39,314 bases of DNA from an uncultured Rhodospirillales bacterium (GCA_903856295.1 CAIOBP010000252.1:1-39314), one strand, 5' to 3'; positions 14,383 to 23,590 are shown, numbered from the stretch's first letter. Notes: a model not told the origin generated them from the letters alone. Program-made: numbers and translations.

Positions 14383-17213
14383 GACACGGCTCCGACGCAG
14401 CGCGGGCACAGGGTCGGGTGCTCGGAATGCTCGCCGACTTCGGGCAACACCTTCCAGCAGCGGTCGCATTTGGCGCCGGAGGCCAGCTCCGCCACCGCCG
14501 CCACCCCCGGCGCGTCCTCCAGGGTGAAGGCGTTGGCCGGGGCGGGATCGGTGCTGATCCGCACCGCCGAGGTGATGGCCACGTCGTGGAAATCGCAGGT
14601 GGCCAGCAGCGCCGCGGTCTCGGCGTCGACATACACGATCGGATCGGCCTGGAGCGAGGAGCCGAACATCTTGTCCGCCCGCGCCCGTTCCAGCACGCCG
14701 GTGACCACCCGGCGGACCCGGCGGATGACGTCCCAGCGCCGGGCCAGCTTGTCGTCGCGCCACGCGCCCGGCACCTCGGGGAAGCTGCGCAGGTGTACGC
14801 TGTCCTCGGGAGCGCCGGTGGCGCCGGGCCGGGCCAGCCACGCCTCCTCGGCGGTGAAGCACAGAATCGGCGCCAGCCACGCGGTCAGGCACGAGAACAG
14901 CGTGTCCATCACCGTGCGCACCGAGCGGCGGCGCAGCTCTCCCGGGCGGTCGCAATAGAGCGCGTCCTTGCGGACGTCGAAATAGAACGCCGACAGCTCG
15001 ACCGAGCAGAAGGTGTGCAGGGCGGTGAACAGGCTGTGGAAGTCGTACGCCTCGATATAGCGGTGTACGTCGGTGTCCAGCTCGGTCAGGCGGTGCAGGA
15101 CCCAGCGTTCCAGCTCCGGCATGTCCGAGGTGTTGGTCACCCGTTCGTCCGGGGTGAAGCCGTCGAGTGCACCCAGCAGATAGCGCAGGGTGTTGCGCAG
15201 GCGGCGATAGAGATCGGCCTGGAACTTGATGATCTCGGGGCCGATGCGCATGTCCTCGGAATAGTCGCAGCCGACCACCCACAGGCGCAGGATGTCGGCG
15301 CCCTGCTGGTCGTACACCGCCTGGGGCGCGGTGACGTTCTTCAGCGACTTGGACATTTTGCGGCCCTGCTCGTCGAGCACGAAGCCGTGGGTCAGCACCG
15401 TGTCATACGGGGCGCGTCCGCGGGTGCCGCAGGATTCCAGCAGGCTGGAATGGAACCAGCCGCGATGCTGGTCCGAGCCTTCGAGATAGAGCGTCGCCGG
15501 CGAGCCCAACTCCTCGGCCCGGTGCTCGAGCACGAAGGCGTGGGTCGAGCCGGACTCGAACCAGACATCGACGATATCGAAGACCTGATCGTACGCCTCG
15601 GCGCTGTACGTGTCGCCGAGAAAGTCCTGGGCCGGGCGGGCGAACCAGGAGTCCGAGCCCTCGGCCTCGAAAATCGAGGAGATGCGCTCGAGCACCGCCG
15701 GATCGGTCAGCGGCTTGCCGTCGGCCTTGGCGGTGAACAGCGCGATCGGCACGCCCCAGGCGCGCTGGCGGCTGATGCACCAGTCGGGGCGGCCCGAGAC
15801 CATGGCGTGAATGCGGTTGCGGCCCTGGGGCGGCACCCAGCGGGTGTCGTCGATGGCCTTCAGCGCCGTGCCGCGCAGGTCGTTCTTCTCCATCGAGATG
15901 AACCATTGCGGCGTGGTGCGGAAAATCAGCGGCGCCTTGGAGCGCCAGGAACAGGGGTAGGAGTGCTCCAGGGTGCCGCGGGCCAGCAGCCCGCCTTTCA
16001 GGGTGATGGCGCCGATCACCGCGCCGTTGGCGTCGCCCTTTTTGCCCTCGGCGGTGTAGACCGCGCGGCCGGCGAACAGCGGCACCCGCTCCAAAAAGCG
16101 GCCATCCTCGCCGACGGTTTCCGGAACCTCGATGCCCCACTTGCGGCCGAGCTGGAAGTCGTCCTCGCCGTGACCGGGGGCGATGTGAACGAAGCCGGTG
16201 CCGGTCTCGGTGGTGACGAAATCGCCCGGCAGCAGCGGTACCTCGAAATCGTAGCCGTCGCCATGCAGCGGATGGTGGCAAATCGTGCCGGCCAGCGCCT
16301 CGCCGGGCAGGCGGTGCAGCAGGTTCCAGTCGGCGATGCCGGCGGCGCTGGCGGTGGCGTCGGCCAGGGCGGTGCAGACCACCAGGGTTTCGCCCGGCTC
16401 GGCCAAGCTGCCCTCGGCGACGGTGTTGACCCGGAACACGCCATATTCGAAGCTCGGGCCATAGGCGACGGCGCGGTTGCCGGGCAGGGTCCAGGGGGTG
16501 GTGGTCCAGATCACCACTTTGGTCCCGGCCAGCTCCGGCCGCGACGGCTTGAGCACCGGGAAGCGGACATTGACCGTGGTCGAGACGTGATCGTGGTATT
16601 CGACTTCGGCGTCGGCGAGGGCGGTCTTCTCGACCACCGACCACAGCACCGGGCGTACGCCCTTGTAGAGCCCGCCATTGACCAGGAACTTGTGAATTTC
16701 CCGGACGATCTGGGCCTCGGCGGCGTTGGTCATGGTGGTGTAGGGCCGCACCCAGTCGCCGGCGACGCCCAGTCGCTGGAACTCGGCAGCCTGTATGTCG
16801 ACCCATTTCTGGGCGAACTGGCGGCATTCGGCGCGGAATTGCAGGATCGGCACCTGATCCTTGTCCCGCCCGGCCTTTCTGTATGTCTCCTCGATCTGCC
16901 ATTCGATCGGCAGACCGTGACAGTCCCAGCCCGGCACGTACGGTGCGTCGTAGCCCATCATCTGCCAGGAGCGGTTGATCACGTCCTTGAGGATCTTGTT
17001 GACCGCGTGGCCGATATGAATGTTGCCGTTGGCGTAGGGCGGGCCGTCATGCAGGATGAACTTGCGCCGTCCGGCCGAGGTCTCGCGCAGGCGCCGCTGC
17101 AAGCCGGTGTCGGCCCAGCGCTTCAGGAGTTCGGGCTCTTTGGTGGGCAGCCCCCCCCGCATGGGAAAGCCGGTGCGCGGCAGGAACACGGTGGGGCGAT
17201 AATCACGGGACAT
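14379..17213 (-). CDS. ileS: Isoleucyl-tRNA synthetase
   Basis: This 944-residue class I synthetase charges tRNA-Ile and edits misactivated valine in the cytoplasm. The ATP-binding HIGH motif is residues 66-69 (PPYANGNIHIGH) and KMSKS is residues 619-623 (EQGRKMSKSLKN). The CP1 editing insertion lies between them, with TTTPWTLPGNRAVAYGP visible. The C-terminus has the zinc-binding CDRCWKVLPEVG...CPRC segment typical of bacterial-type IleRS, the form usually sensitive to mupirocin. The ATG at 17213 opens MSRDYRPTVFLPRTGFPMRG, the normal start. The stop overlaps lspA. The 150-base gap to the small genes upstream on the same strand probably contains its own promoter. Confidence 0.98.
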   Translation of the reverse strand: MSRDYRPTVFLPRTGFPMRGGLPTKEPELLKRWADTGLQRRLRETSAGRRKFILHDGPPYANGNIHIGHAVNKILKDVINRSWQMMGYDAPYVPGWDCHGLPIEWQIEETYRKAGRDKDQVPILQFRAECRQFAQKWVDIQAAEFQRLGVAGDWVRPYTTMTNAAEAQIVREIHKFLVNGGLYKGVRPVLWSVVEKTALADAEVEYHDHVSTTVNVRFPVLKPSRPELAGTKVVIWTTTPWTLPGNRAVAYGPSFEYGVFRVNTVAEGSLAEPGETLVVCTALADATASAAGIADWNLLHRLPGEALAGTICHHPLHGDGYDFEVPLLPGDFVTTETGTGFVHIAPGHGEDDFQLGRKWGIEVPETVGEDGRFLERVPLFAGRAVYTAEGKKGDANGAVIGAITLKGGLLARGTLEHSYPCSWRSKAPLIFRTTPQWFISMEKNDLRGTALKAIDDTRWVPPQGRNRIHAMVSGRPDWCISRQRAWGVPIALFTAKADGKPLTDPAVLERISSIFEAEGSDSWFARPAQDFLGDTYSAEAYDQVFDIVDVWFESGSTHAFVLEHRAEELGSPATLYLEGSDQHRGWFHSSLLESCGTRGRAPYDTVLTHGFVLDEQGRKMSKSLKNVTAPQAVYDQQGADILRLWVVGCDYSEDMRIGPEIIKFQADLYRRLRNTLRYLLGALDGFTPDERVTNTSDMPELERWVLHRLTELDTDVHRYIEAYDFHSLFTALHTFCSVELSAFYFDVRKDALYCDRPGELRRRSVRTVMDTLFSCLTAWLAPILCFTAEEAWLARPGATGAPEDSVHLRSFPEVPGAWRDDKLARRWDVIRRVRRVVTGVLERARADKMFGSSLQADPIVYVDAETAALLATCDFHDVAITSAVRISTDPAPANAFTLEDAPGVAAVAELASGAKCDRCWKVLPEVGEHSEHPTLCPRCVGAVS

Positions 17214-17369
17214 GAGGCGATACTGTCGGCAGGTTAACGGGATCGCGTAACGCGACGGGCGATGGTAGCAGCGCCGGCCTGCCGGTCAAAGTGCGAATGT
17301 GACGGTCGGAGTTATGAATCACCCCGGAGCCGGAGTCCTTGCCCCCGGCCCCAGGGCACCGGGACGGGA

Positions 17370-17450
17370 TCAGCGGCGCGAGGGGCGGTCGTCCCACAGC
17401 AGCAGTTCGACCGCGAAGACCACGCCGAGAATGATGATCAGCAGGTTCAC
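17370..17450 (-). CDS. Tiny single-pass membrane peptide, 26 residues
   Basis: Read from a GTG at 17450, the peptide is M/VNLLIIILGVVFAVELLLWD followed by DRPSRR. It is one hydrophobic helix of about 18 residues with a positively charged tail. The GTG overlaps the stop codon of the preceding 57-residue gene (GTGA), and a GGAG sequence lies 8 bases upstream. That coupling, together with the clean membrane-peptide profile, argues for a real gene although it is too short for routine ORF calling. I do not recognise a family. Such peptides (KdpF- or CydX-like in size) usually stabilise a larger membrane complex, but no partner is evident here. Confidence 0.5.
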   Translation of the reverse strand: MNLLIIILGVVFAVELLLWDDRPSRR

Positions 17451-17620
17451 CGGTCATCTCCGGTGTTGGCGAGGTCGGCGACCCGGAATTGCAGTTCGGC
17501 GTAGTGGCAGAGCCAGCCGATCCGTTCCGCGGTGTCGGCGGCGCGCTCGGCCTTGCTCAGGGCCTGTTTGGCGAGGTGGCGCAGCAGGGCGTCGGGAGCC
17601 TGGGAAGCGAGGGCGGTCAT
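17447..17620 (-). CDS. Small unknown helical protein, 57 residues
   Basis: From the ATG at 17620 the protein reads MTALASQAPDALLRHLAKQA, continues as an amphipathic helical sequence (LSKAERAADTAERIGWLCHY) and ends VADLANTGDDR. No membrane segment is seen. AGAGG lies about 10 bases upstream of the ATG; in-frame upstream ATGs would add 11-16 residues (MVIATMFIPGNRGIHI) but lack a good ribosome site. Its stop codon overlaps the start of the 26-residue membrane peptide, so the pair form a compact unit upstream of ileS. The family is not recognised. Confidence 0.6.
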   Translation of the reverse strand: MTALASQAPDALLRHLAKQALSKAERAADTAERIGWLCHYAELQFRVADLANTGDDR

Positions 17621-17775
17621 GATGTGAATTCCTCTGTTTCCGGGAATGAACATGGTGGCGATCACCATTATTCCAGGGCAGGAGCAAATCCCATGCCGGG
17701 CGGTAACGCCGGGATTCCGCCGCGGTTCGGCAGGAAGTTCCAGGACGGAGCGGCAGTTTTTGCCGCGCCGGCCGC

Positions 17776-18402
17776 TCAGCTCCGGTTGCCGCAGCCGGTG
17801 AGGAACAGGTCGACGGCGGCGCGGACGTGGCGGTCGAGTTCGGCCTCGTCGACGCTGTCGCGCACCCCGAGCAGCCGGCACAGTTGCAGATGGCTGCGGA
17901 TCATGCCGGCGAGCAGAACGGCGCCGGTGTGGGGATCGGCGACCGTGAGTTTGCCGCGGGCGGTGGCCCGCTCGAGGTAGCCGGCGAGCACGCGCAGGGT
18001 CGTCGCCGGCCCGGCCTCGTAGAAGGCGCGGCCGAGTTCGGGAAAGCGCGGCGTCTCGGCCACCACCACCCGGTAGGCGGAAAGCGCCTGGGGTGAGAGC
18101 ACCAGTGTCAGCAGGGTGCGGCCGATGCGGAAGAGGGCCTCGCGCGCCGGCAGAGTGTCGACCTCGCCATCGTCGACAGTCGGGGCGATGCGGCGGCACT
18201 CGGTGGCGATGATCGCGGAAAACAACTCGGCCTTGCTGGCGAAGTGAGCGTAGAGCGTCGCCTTGGAAACCCCGGCCGCGCGGGCCACCGCCTCCATCGA
18301 GGTGGCGCCGTAGCCATGCTCCAGAAACAGCCGCCGCGCAGCCTGCACCACCAGTTCGGCCTTGGTGGCCGGCGGTTCGGCGGTCGGTTGGGCTGGCGCC
18401 AT
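17776..18402 (-). CDS. TetR/AcrR family transcriptional repressor
   Basis: This 208-residue regulator has the TetR DNA-binding domain at residues about 15-62 (AARRLFLEHGYGATSMEAVA, AAGVSKATLYAHFASKAELF). The C-terminal ligand domain resembles the AefR-like TetR_C group (YRVVVAETPRFPELGRAFYE). TetR proteins repress until a small molecule binds. The gene diverges from an EmrA/EmrB-type efflux pair, and a perfect palindrome (18509-18525) lies in between, so it very likely controls the pump and perhaps itself. The ATG at 18402 (MAPAQPT) is preferred to an upstream start at 18471, which would add 23 arginine/proline-rich residues; the ribosome site is not strong for either. Confidence 0.93.
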   Translation of the reverse strand: MAPAQPTAEPPATKAELVVQAARRLFLEHGYGATSMEAVARAAGVSKATLYAHFASKAELFSAIIATECRRIAPTVDDGEVDTLPAREALFRIGRTLLTLVLSPQALSAYRVVVAETPRFPELGRAFYEAGPATTLRVLAGYLERATARGKLTVADPHTGAVLLAGMIRSHLQLCRLLGVRDSVDEAELDRHVRAAVDLFLTGCGNRS

Positions 18403-18508
18403 GGCGGGGTCCGGAGGGAGGAGGGGCGGGAAACGTCCGCCCTCTCTGACACAAGCCGGCCGGCGCCGCAATCGCGGGTGCCGGGAGTGTGCGTTGCGAA
18501 AAACGCAA

Positions 18509-18525
18509 AACTGAACCGTTCAGTT
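18509..18525. promoter_or_regulatory. Candidate TetR operator between regulator and efflux genes
   Basis: AACTGAACCGTTCAGTT is a perfect 8-1-8 inverted repeat, the size and spacing typical of TetR-family operators. It lies 44 bases before the first efflux gene start and 106 bases before the regulator start. A second perfect repeat, TGCGTT/AACGCA (18490-18507), adjoins it. The two together may cover the promoters of both divergent transcripts. Confidence 0.7.
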
Positions 18526-18569
18526 CAGCTTGACCGCCGAGTCGGTGGCGGGCATCCTCGCGGAGAACG

Positions 18570-19619
18570 ATGGGCGGGGAGGCGGCGATGGCCGGAGCGG
18601 GGCGCAAGCGGGTGGTGCTGGGGGGGCTAGCCCTGGCGGCGCTGCTGGGGGGGGCGAACGCCGGCTGGGGCTGGTGGACCGAGGGCCGTTTCCTCGAGAC
18701 CACCGAGGATGCCTATATCCTGGCCGACATCGCGCCGATCAGCGCCAAGATTTCGGGATATGTCCGCGACCTGCCGGTCGGGAACAATCAGCCGGTCAAG
18801 ACCGGCGACGTGCTGGCGGTGCTCGAGGACAGCGATTATCGCGCCCGCGTCGATCAGGCGGCGGCGGGGGTGGCGGCCCAGCGGGCGGCCCTGGCCTCCA
18901 ACGATGCGCGGCTGGCCTGGCAGCGTTCGGTGATCGAGCAGGCCCGCGCCGGGGTGGTCTCGGCCGAGGCCGAGTTGCGCCGGGCCGCGCTGGAGCTGGA
19001 GCGCACCCGCTCCCTGACCGCCGATGCCTGGGCGACCCGGCAGCGGCTGGAGGTGGTCACCGCCGATCACGCCAAGGCGGTGGCGGCCCTGAGCCGGGCC
19101 AAGGCGGCGCTGACCGCCGAATCCGATCAGCTGGGGGTGATTCAGGCCCAGCGCCGCGAGGTCGAGGCCGGGTTGCAGCAGGCCGAGGCGCAACTGGTGC
19201 TGGCGCGCACCGATCTCGGCCATACCGTGGTCCGGGCGCCGATCGACGGTGTGGTCGGCAATCGTCTGGCGCAACTGGGGGTGCTGGCCCGACCGGGCTT
19301 GCAGTTGATGGTGGTGGTGCCGCTGGGCGCGCTGTATGTCGACGCCAATTTCAAGGAAACCCAGCTGCGGCACATGCGGCCGGGACAGTCGGCGCGGGTC
19401 AGCGTCGACGCTTTTCCCGATCTCGACCTCGCCGGCACGGTCGGCAGTTTCGCCCCGGCCAGCGGGTCGCGCTTCAGCCTGCTGCCGCCCGAGAACGCCA
19501 CCGGCAATTTCACCAAGATCGTCCAGCGGGTGCCGGTGCGGATCTTCCTGCCGCCCTCGTCCGGGTTGCGGCCGGGGCTGTCGGTGGTGGTGAGCGTCGA
19601 TACCCGGGGAGGCGGCTGA
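18570..19619 (+). CDS. EmrA/HlyD-type membrane fusion protein of an efflux pump
   Basis: This 349-residue periplasmic adaptor is anchored by one N-terminal membrane segment (residues about 14-33). It has the split barrel-sandwich (lipoyl) domain (ISGYVRDLPVGNNQPVKTGD at about 61-80; HTVVRAPIDGVVGNRLAQ at about 221-238) around a long coiled coil (about 90-215). A beta-barrel region follows (LYVDANFKETQLRHMRPGQS). This is the EmrA type that links an inner-membrane MFS pump to an outer-membrane channel. The efflux transporter gene starts two bases after its stop. The ATG at 18570 has GGAG close upstream; an ATG six codons later also has a GGAGG and cannot be excluded. No TolC-type gene is present in the window. 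Repression by the divergent TetR protein is inferred. Confidence 0.92.
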   Translation: MGGEAAMAGAGRKRVVLGGLALAALLGGANAGWGWWTEGRFLETTEDAYILADIAPISAKISGYVRDLPVGNNQPVKTGDVLAVLEDSDYRARVDQAAAGVAAQRAALASNDARLAWQRSVIEQARAGVVSAEAELRRAALELERTRSLTADAWATRQRLEVVTADHAKAVAALSRAKAALTAESDQLGVIQAQRREVEAGLQQAEAQLVLARTDLGHTVVRAPIDGVVGNRLAQLGVLARPGLQLMVVVPLGALYVDANFKETQLRHMRPGQSARVSVDAFPDLDLAGTVGSFAPASGSRFSLLPPENATGNFTKIVQRVPVRIFLPPSSGLRPGLSVVVSVDTRGGG

Positions 19620-19620
19620 G

Positions 19621-21165
19621 ATGGACGGCAAGCCGGTCGGGTTTCGGGAGTGGGCCGGGTTTATGACCATGGTGGTCGGGATGTTCATGGCCATCCTCGA
19701 CATCCAGATCGTTTCCAGCTCGCTGTCGGAAATCCAGGCCGGGCTCTCGGCCAGCGCCGATGAAATCAGCTGGGTTCAGACCTCCTATCTGATCGCCGAA
19801 GTGATCATGATCCCGTTTTCGGGCTTCCTGTCGCGGCTGTTGTCGACGCGGGTGCTGTTCTCGCTGTCCTGCGCCGGCTTCACGCTGATGAGCCTGGCCT
19901 GCGCCTGTTCCAGCTCGCTCGGCGGCATGGTGGTGTTCCGGGCGGCCCAGGGTTTCATCGGCGGCGCCATGATTCCGACCGTGTTCTCGACCTCGTTCCT
20001 GCTCTTTCCCGTGGAGAAGCGGCCGCTGGTCGGCGTGGTGATGGGGTTGGTCGCGACCATGGCCCCGACGCTGGGGCCGACGCTCGGCGGCTGGCTGACC
20101 CAGCATTATTCCTGGCACTGGCTGTTCCTGATCAACATCGTGCCCGGCTTGTTCGTCACCGTGACGGTGTGGAAGCTGGTCCATGTCGATCATCACGATT
20201 ATTCGCTGCTGGACGGCTTCGACTGGCTCGGGCTGTTTCTGATGGCGCTGTTTCTCGGCAGCCTCGAATATGTCGCCGAGGAGGGGCCGCGCAACGAATG
20301 GCTGGAGGATCGCTCGATCCTGACCCTGACCACGGTGATGGTGGTTTCGGGCGCGCTGTTCTTTTGGCGGGTGCTGAGCGCGCGGAATCCGATCGTGCAA
20401 CTGCATGCCTTCGAGGACCGCAACTTCGCCTTCGGCTGCATCTACAGCTTCATTCTCGGGGTCGGGCTTTACGGCTCGGTCTATCTGATGCCGCTGTTTC
20501 TGGCCCAGGTGCGCGGGTTGAACAGTCTTCAGATCGGCGTGATCATGATCGTCACCGGAGCCTTTCAATTCCTCTCGGCGCCGCTGGCCGGAGCGCTCTC
20601 CAAGCACATGGATTTGCGCCTGATGATGGCTTGCGGCTTCGGGCTGTTCTCGCTCGGTCTGTGGTTCAACAGCCAGCTCACGGCGGACTCCGATTTCAAC
20701 GAGCTGTTTCTGCCCCAGGCGCTGCGCGGGGTGTCGCTGATGCTGTGCTTCATTCCGATCAACACCCTGTCGCTGGGCCGGCTGCCTCCCGACAAGCTCA
20801 AGAACGCCAGCGGTCTCTATAATCTGATGCGAAATCTCGGCGGGGCGATCGGGCTGGCCGTGATCAACACCCTGGTGCTCCATCAGGCGGCGCTGCACTT
20901 CAACCGGCTGGGCGAGCAGATCAATCTGGCGCGGCCGGTGGTTCAGGGGCTGGTCGATCAGCTGTCCGCCCGCTTCGATGCCCTCGGGCTGACGAACCCC
21001 GACGGGGCCGCCATGGCCACCCTGGTCCAACTGGTCAAGCGCGAGACCCTGGCCATCACCTATGGCGACTGTCTGCTGGTGATGGCCGGGGTGTTTCTGT
21101 TCGGCCTGCTGACCATGCCGATGATTCACAGCGCCCGCCCGGGCGGCAGTGGCGGTGGGCATTGA
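19621..21165 (+). CDS. EmrB/QacA-type (DHA2) multidrug efflux MFS transporter
   Basis: This 514-residue inner-membrane protein has about 14 membrane segments, as in the DHA2 drug:proton antiporters. The first helix carries the family pattern MAILDIQIVSSSLSEIQAGL, followed by SWVQTSYLIAEVIMIPFSGF. The motif C region of helix 5 reads MAPTLGPTLGGWLTQHYSWH. It works with the EmrA-like adaptor encoded two bases upstream to export hydrophobic toxic compounds across both membranes with an outer-membrane channel. The ATG at 19621 follows a GGAGGCGGCTGA ribosome region overlapping the adaptor's end. The next gene converges on it with only 19 bases between stops. The actual substrate cannot be told from sequence. 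Confidence 0.94.
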   Translation: MDGKPVGFREWAGFMTMVVGMFMAILDIQIVSSSLSEIQAGLSASADEISWVQTSYLIAEVIMIPFSGFLSRLLSTRVLFSLSCAGFTLMSLACACSSSLGGMVVFRAAQGFIGGAMIPTVFSTSFLLFPVEKRPLVGVVMGLVATMAPTLGPTLGGWLTQHYSWHWLFLINIVPGLFVTVTVWKLVHVDHHDYSLLDGFDWLGLFLMALFLGSLEYVAEEGPRNEWLEDRSILTLTTVMVVSGALFFWRVLSARNPIVQLHAFEDRNFAFGCIYSFILGVGLYGSVYLMPLFLAQVRGLNSLQIGVIMIVTGAFQFLSAPLAGALSKHMDLRLMMACGFGLFSLGLWFNSQLTADSDFNELFLPQALRGVSLMLCFIPINTLSLGRLPPDKLKNASGLYNLMRNLGGAIGLAVINTLVLHQAALHFNRLGEQINLARPVVQGLVDQLSARFDALGLTNPDGAAMATLVQLVKRETLAITYGDCLLVMAGVFLFGLLTMPMIHSARPGGSGGGH

Positions 21166-21184
21166 GCGCGGGGGAGCGCGGGGG

Positions 21185-23590
21185 CTAGCGGGGCCGCAGT
21201 TCGGTGGTGGCGAGGGGGGCGCCGGCGCTGACGGCGCCGAGGGCGACCATCGAGCCGCTTTGCCAGGATTGCACGAAATCGCCGTAATAGGGCGAGAGCG
21301 GATTGCCCGACTGGCCGGTGGCGATCATGAACAGCGACTGATCGAGATCGGCGAGATTGTAGACGGCGCGCAGGCCCGGCCCGTGAATGTCGGCGAAGGG
21401 CGCCTCCTCGTCGGCGACCGCGCTGGCGCCCTGGTTGAGGGTGAAGGCGTCGCCGTCGGCCGGAACCCCGAGGGCGAACAGCCAGCCCAGGCCGGGAACC
21501 CGCCGGAACAGCGGATGGGAGAGCGCCGCCTGATGCTCGTCGCCCCAGCGCCACCCGGCCGGGTCCTGACCGTGACGGGCGGTCAGCTCGCTCACCGCGG
21601 ATTCCAGGCTGGTGCGCAGCAGGTCGGAGCAACTGCGGGAGGCGGGGCGGCCGGGCAGATCGCACCAGGCCGGGGTTTCGGTCAGGATGTGCTCGACCAC
21701 CCGGGGATGCAGGCCCCAATACTCATGGAACATCGGCCCCAGCCGTTCGGCGAACAGCGCCCGGTTCAGCTCGCGCAGCCACCATGAGAAGATCAGCGGC
21801 GCCGGCTGGTCGCGCCGGACTTGCAGGTTCCAGGAGCGGAGCAGCGCCACCGCCTGCCGGGCGGTGCGCGAGAAGGTGTCGGTATCCGCGCCCGGCTGGG
21901 GCAGCATCAGGGACAGCAGGCGGCGGGCCGGCAGATTGGCGATGTCCTTCTGCATGGCCACGCCGCTGGTCACCGAATATGGCCCGGCCTTGTCGAGCAG
22001 GCTATTGATCCGCTCGAAGCGCGCCGGATCCGGCCAGCGCGCCGCCAGCAGATGCGGATAGTCCGGCCCGGCCGGAGCATTGTTGGCGTTGACGAAGCGT
22101 CCCGAGGCCGGATTGACCGCCTGGGGCAGCGCCTCGAAGGGCACGGTGCCGGTCCATTCCCAGGCGCCGCTCCAGCCCGGCACCGGCAGCAGGCCGTTGC
22201 CGCGCGTCCGGACCGGCACCAGACCGGGCGAGATGAAGCCGATGCTGCCGCCGGTATCGGCGTAGAGGAAATTGACCTGGGGCGTCTGATACAGGCGCAG
22301 CGCCGCCGTGAAGCCGCTCCAGTCGCGGGCGCGGTTGAGGCGGAAGAACGCTTCGGAGCTGGTGTCGGCACCGGACAGCCCGGTGAAGGCCAGCGCCATG
22401 GCGAAGCCGGGGGTGGTCTTGGGGTTGGCGAGCGGGCTATCGTCGGGCAGGATCGGGCCATGCCGGCTCGAGCGGATGGTCACGGTCTGGCTGCTGCCGT
22501 CGCGCAGCCGGATGCTCTCGGTGCGAACCTCGAACGGCACCGCGCCGAGAGGGGAGTCGTAGCGCGCCGGATCGTCGCCGTTGATGCGTTCGACGAACAA
22601 ATCCTGGGTGTCGCTGCCGGTCGAGGTCGCGCCCCAGGCGATGGTGCCGTTGTGGCCGAGCAGGTGAAACGGCACGCCGGGGACGGTGGCGCCGGTCAGG
22701 GTCAGCTCCGGGGTTTCCAGGCGGGCGAGATACCACAGGATCGGCGCTTGCAGGCCGAGATGGGGGTCGTTGGCCAGCACCGGCTTGCCCGTAGTGCTGT
22801 GGGCGCCGTCGACCACCCAGGCGTTGGAGGCGGTGGCCGGGCCGAGCGGCGCGGGCAGGGCGGCGGCGACGCGCTCGGCGAGGGCGGCGAAACGCTCCCC
22901 GGTCGCCCCCCCGGCGTCGGCCAGGGTCGCGGGGCCGCCGCCGGGCGGAAAGATGTCGTTGAGCTGGCGGGTGGTCAGCACCGGCATCAGGCGCGAGCGC
23001 AGCAATTCCTCACGGAAATTGCCGCTGAGCTGGAGCGCCTGGAGCTTGCCCCAGACCAGCGTGTCGGCCGGGCGCCACGGCTCCGGGCGATAGGCGAGCA
23101 GCTGGAACTCGACCGGCAGCGGCCCGGTCCAGGTGTCCAGGCAGAAATTGACTCCGGCGGCGTAGGTGTCGAGAGCCATGCGCACCTCGGGGGCGAGAGC
23201 GGCATAGCTCGATTCGGCGAGGCGGTAGAGGCCGAGGGTGCGCATCGAGCGATCGGAGCGCAACGCCCAGTCGCCGAGCGCGCCGGGCATGATTTCCGCC
23301 AGCCGGCCGGCCCCGAGCCGGCGGGTCATGTCCATCTGCCACAGTCGGTCCTGGGCGTGAACGTAGCCCAGCGCGAAATAGGCGTCGTTCATGGTCGCGG
23401 CCTGGATGCGCGGCACGGCGTGGATGTCGCGGACGATCCGCACCGGCGCGCTGAGATCGGTCGCCGTCAGGGTCCGGCCATAGTCGGGCAGGCCGGTGAG
23501 CAGCCATCGCCAGCCGCCGGCCAGAACCAGGGCGGGCACCACCAGCACGATCACGACCGCCGCGATGGCGGGGCGTTTCAGTCTGCGCAT
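21185..23590 (-). CDS. Penicillin acylase family Ntn-hydrolase
   Basis: This 801-residue protein is a precursor of the penicillin acylase/acyl-homoserine lactone acylase type. A hydrophobic N-terminal segment (residues 9-26) acts as a signal or anchor. The A chain carries ALGYVHAQDRLWQMDMTRRL. Self-cleavage should occur before Ser255 in ATASNAWVVDG, making that serine the N-terminal nucleophile of the B chain. The conserved LANDPHLGLQAP and GHNGTIAWGATSTGSD segments follow. Family members hydrolyse amide bonds of beta-lactam side chains, quorum-sensing lactones or other N-acyl compounds; the substrate here is unknown. No quorum-sensing genes are nearby. The ATG at 23590 fits the signal sequence. 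It ends 19 bases from the convergent efflux gene. Confidence 0.93.
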   Translation of the reverse strand: MRRLKRPAIAAVVIVLVVPALVLAGGWRWLLTGLPDYGRTLTATDLSAPVRIVRDIHAVPRIQAATMNDAYFALGYVHAQDRLWQMDMTRRLGAGRLAEIMPGALGDWALRSDRSMRTLGLYRLAESSYAALAPEVRMALDTYAAGVNFCLDTWTGPLPVEFQLLAYRPEPWRPADTLVWGKLQALQLSGNFREELLRSRLMPVLTTRQLNDIFPPGGGPATLADAGGATGERFAALAERVAAALPAPLGPATASNAWVVDGAHSTTGKPVLANDPHLGLQAPILWYLARLETPELTLTGATVPGVPFHLLGHNGTIAWGATSTGSDTQDLFVERINGDDPARYDSPLGAVPFEVRTESIRLRDGSSQTVTIRSSRHGPILPDDSPLANPKTTPGFAMALAFTGLSGADTSSEAFFRLNRARDWSGFTAALRLYQTPQVNFLYADTGGSIGFISPGLVPVRTRGNGLLPVPGWSGAWEWTGTVPFEALPQAVNPASGRFVNANNAPAGPDYPHLLAARWPDPARFERINSLLDKAGPYSVTSGVAMQKDIANLPARRLLSLMLPQPGADTDTFSRTARQAVALLRSWNLQVRRDQPAPLIFSWWLRELNRALFAERLGPMFHEYWGLHPRVVEHILTETPAWCDLPGRPASRSCSDLLRTSLESAVSELTARHGQDPAGWRWGDEHQAALSHPLFRRVPGLGWLFALGVPADGDAFTLNQGASAVADEEAPFADIHGPGLRAVYNLADLDQSLFMIATGQSGNPLSPYYGDFVQSWQSGSMVALGAVSAGAPLATTELRPR

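Noticed and set aside
13903-15282. A 459-codon frame suggesting a longer LspA
   Set aside because: The extra N-terminal part is an out-of-frame reading of ileS. LspA starts at 14382 with normal length and an ATGA overlap.
14418-17237. A 939-codon plus-strand open frame opposite ileS
   Set aside because: The minus strand has all IleRS motifs. Long antisense frames are expected in GC-rich genes.
17203-17457. An 84-codon minus-strand frame between ileS and the small genes
   Set aside because: Arg/Pro/Gly-rich and without a ribosome site. It overlaps the better supported 26-codon ORF.
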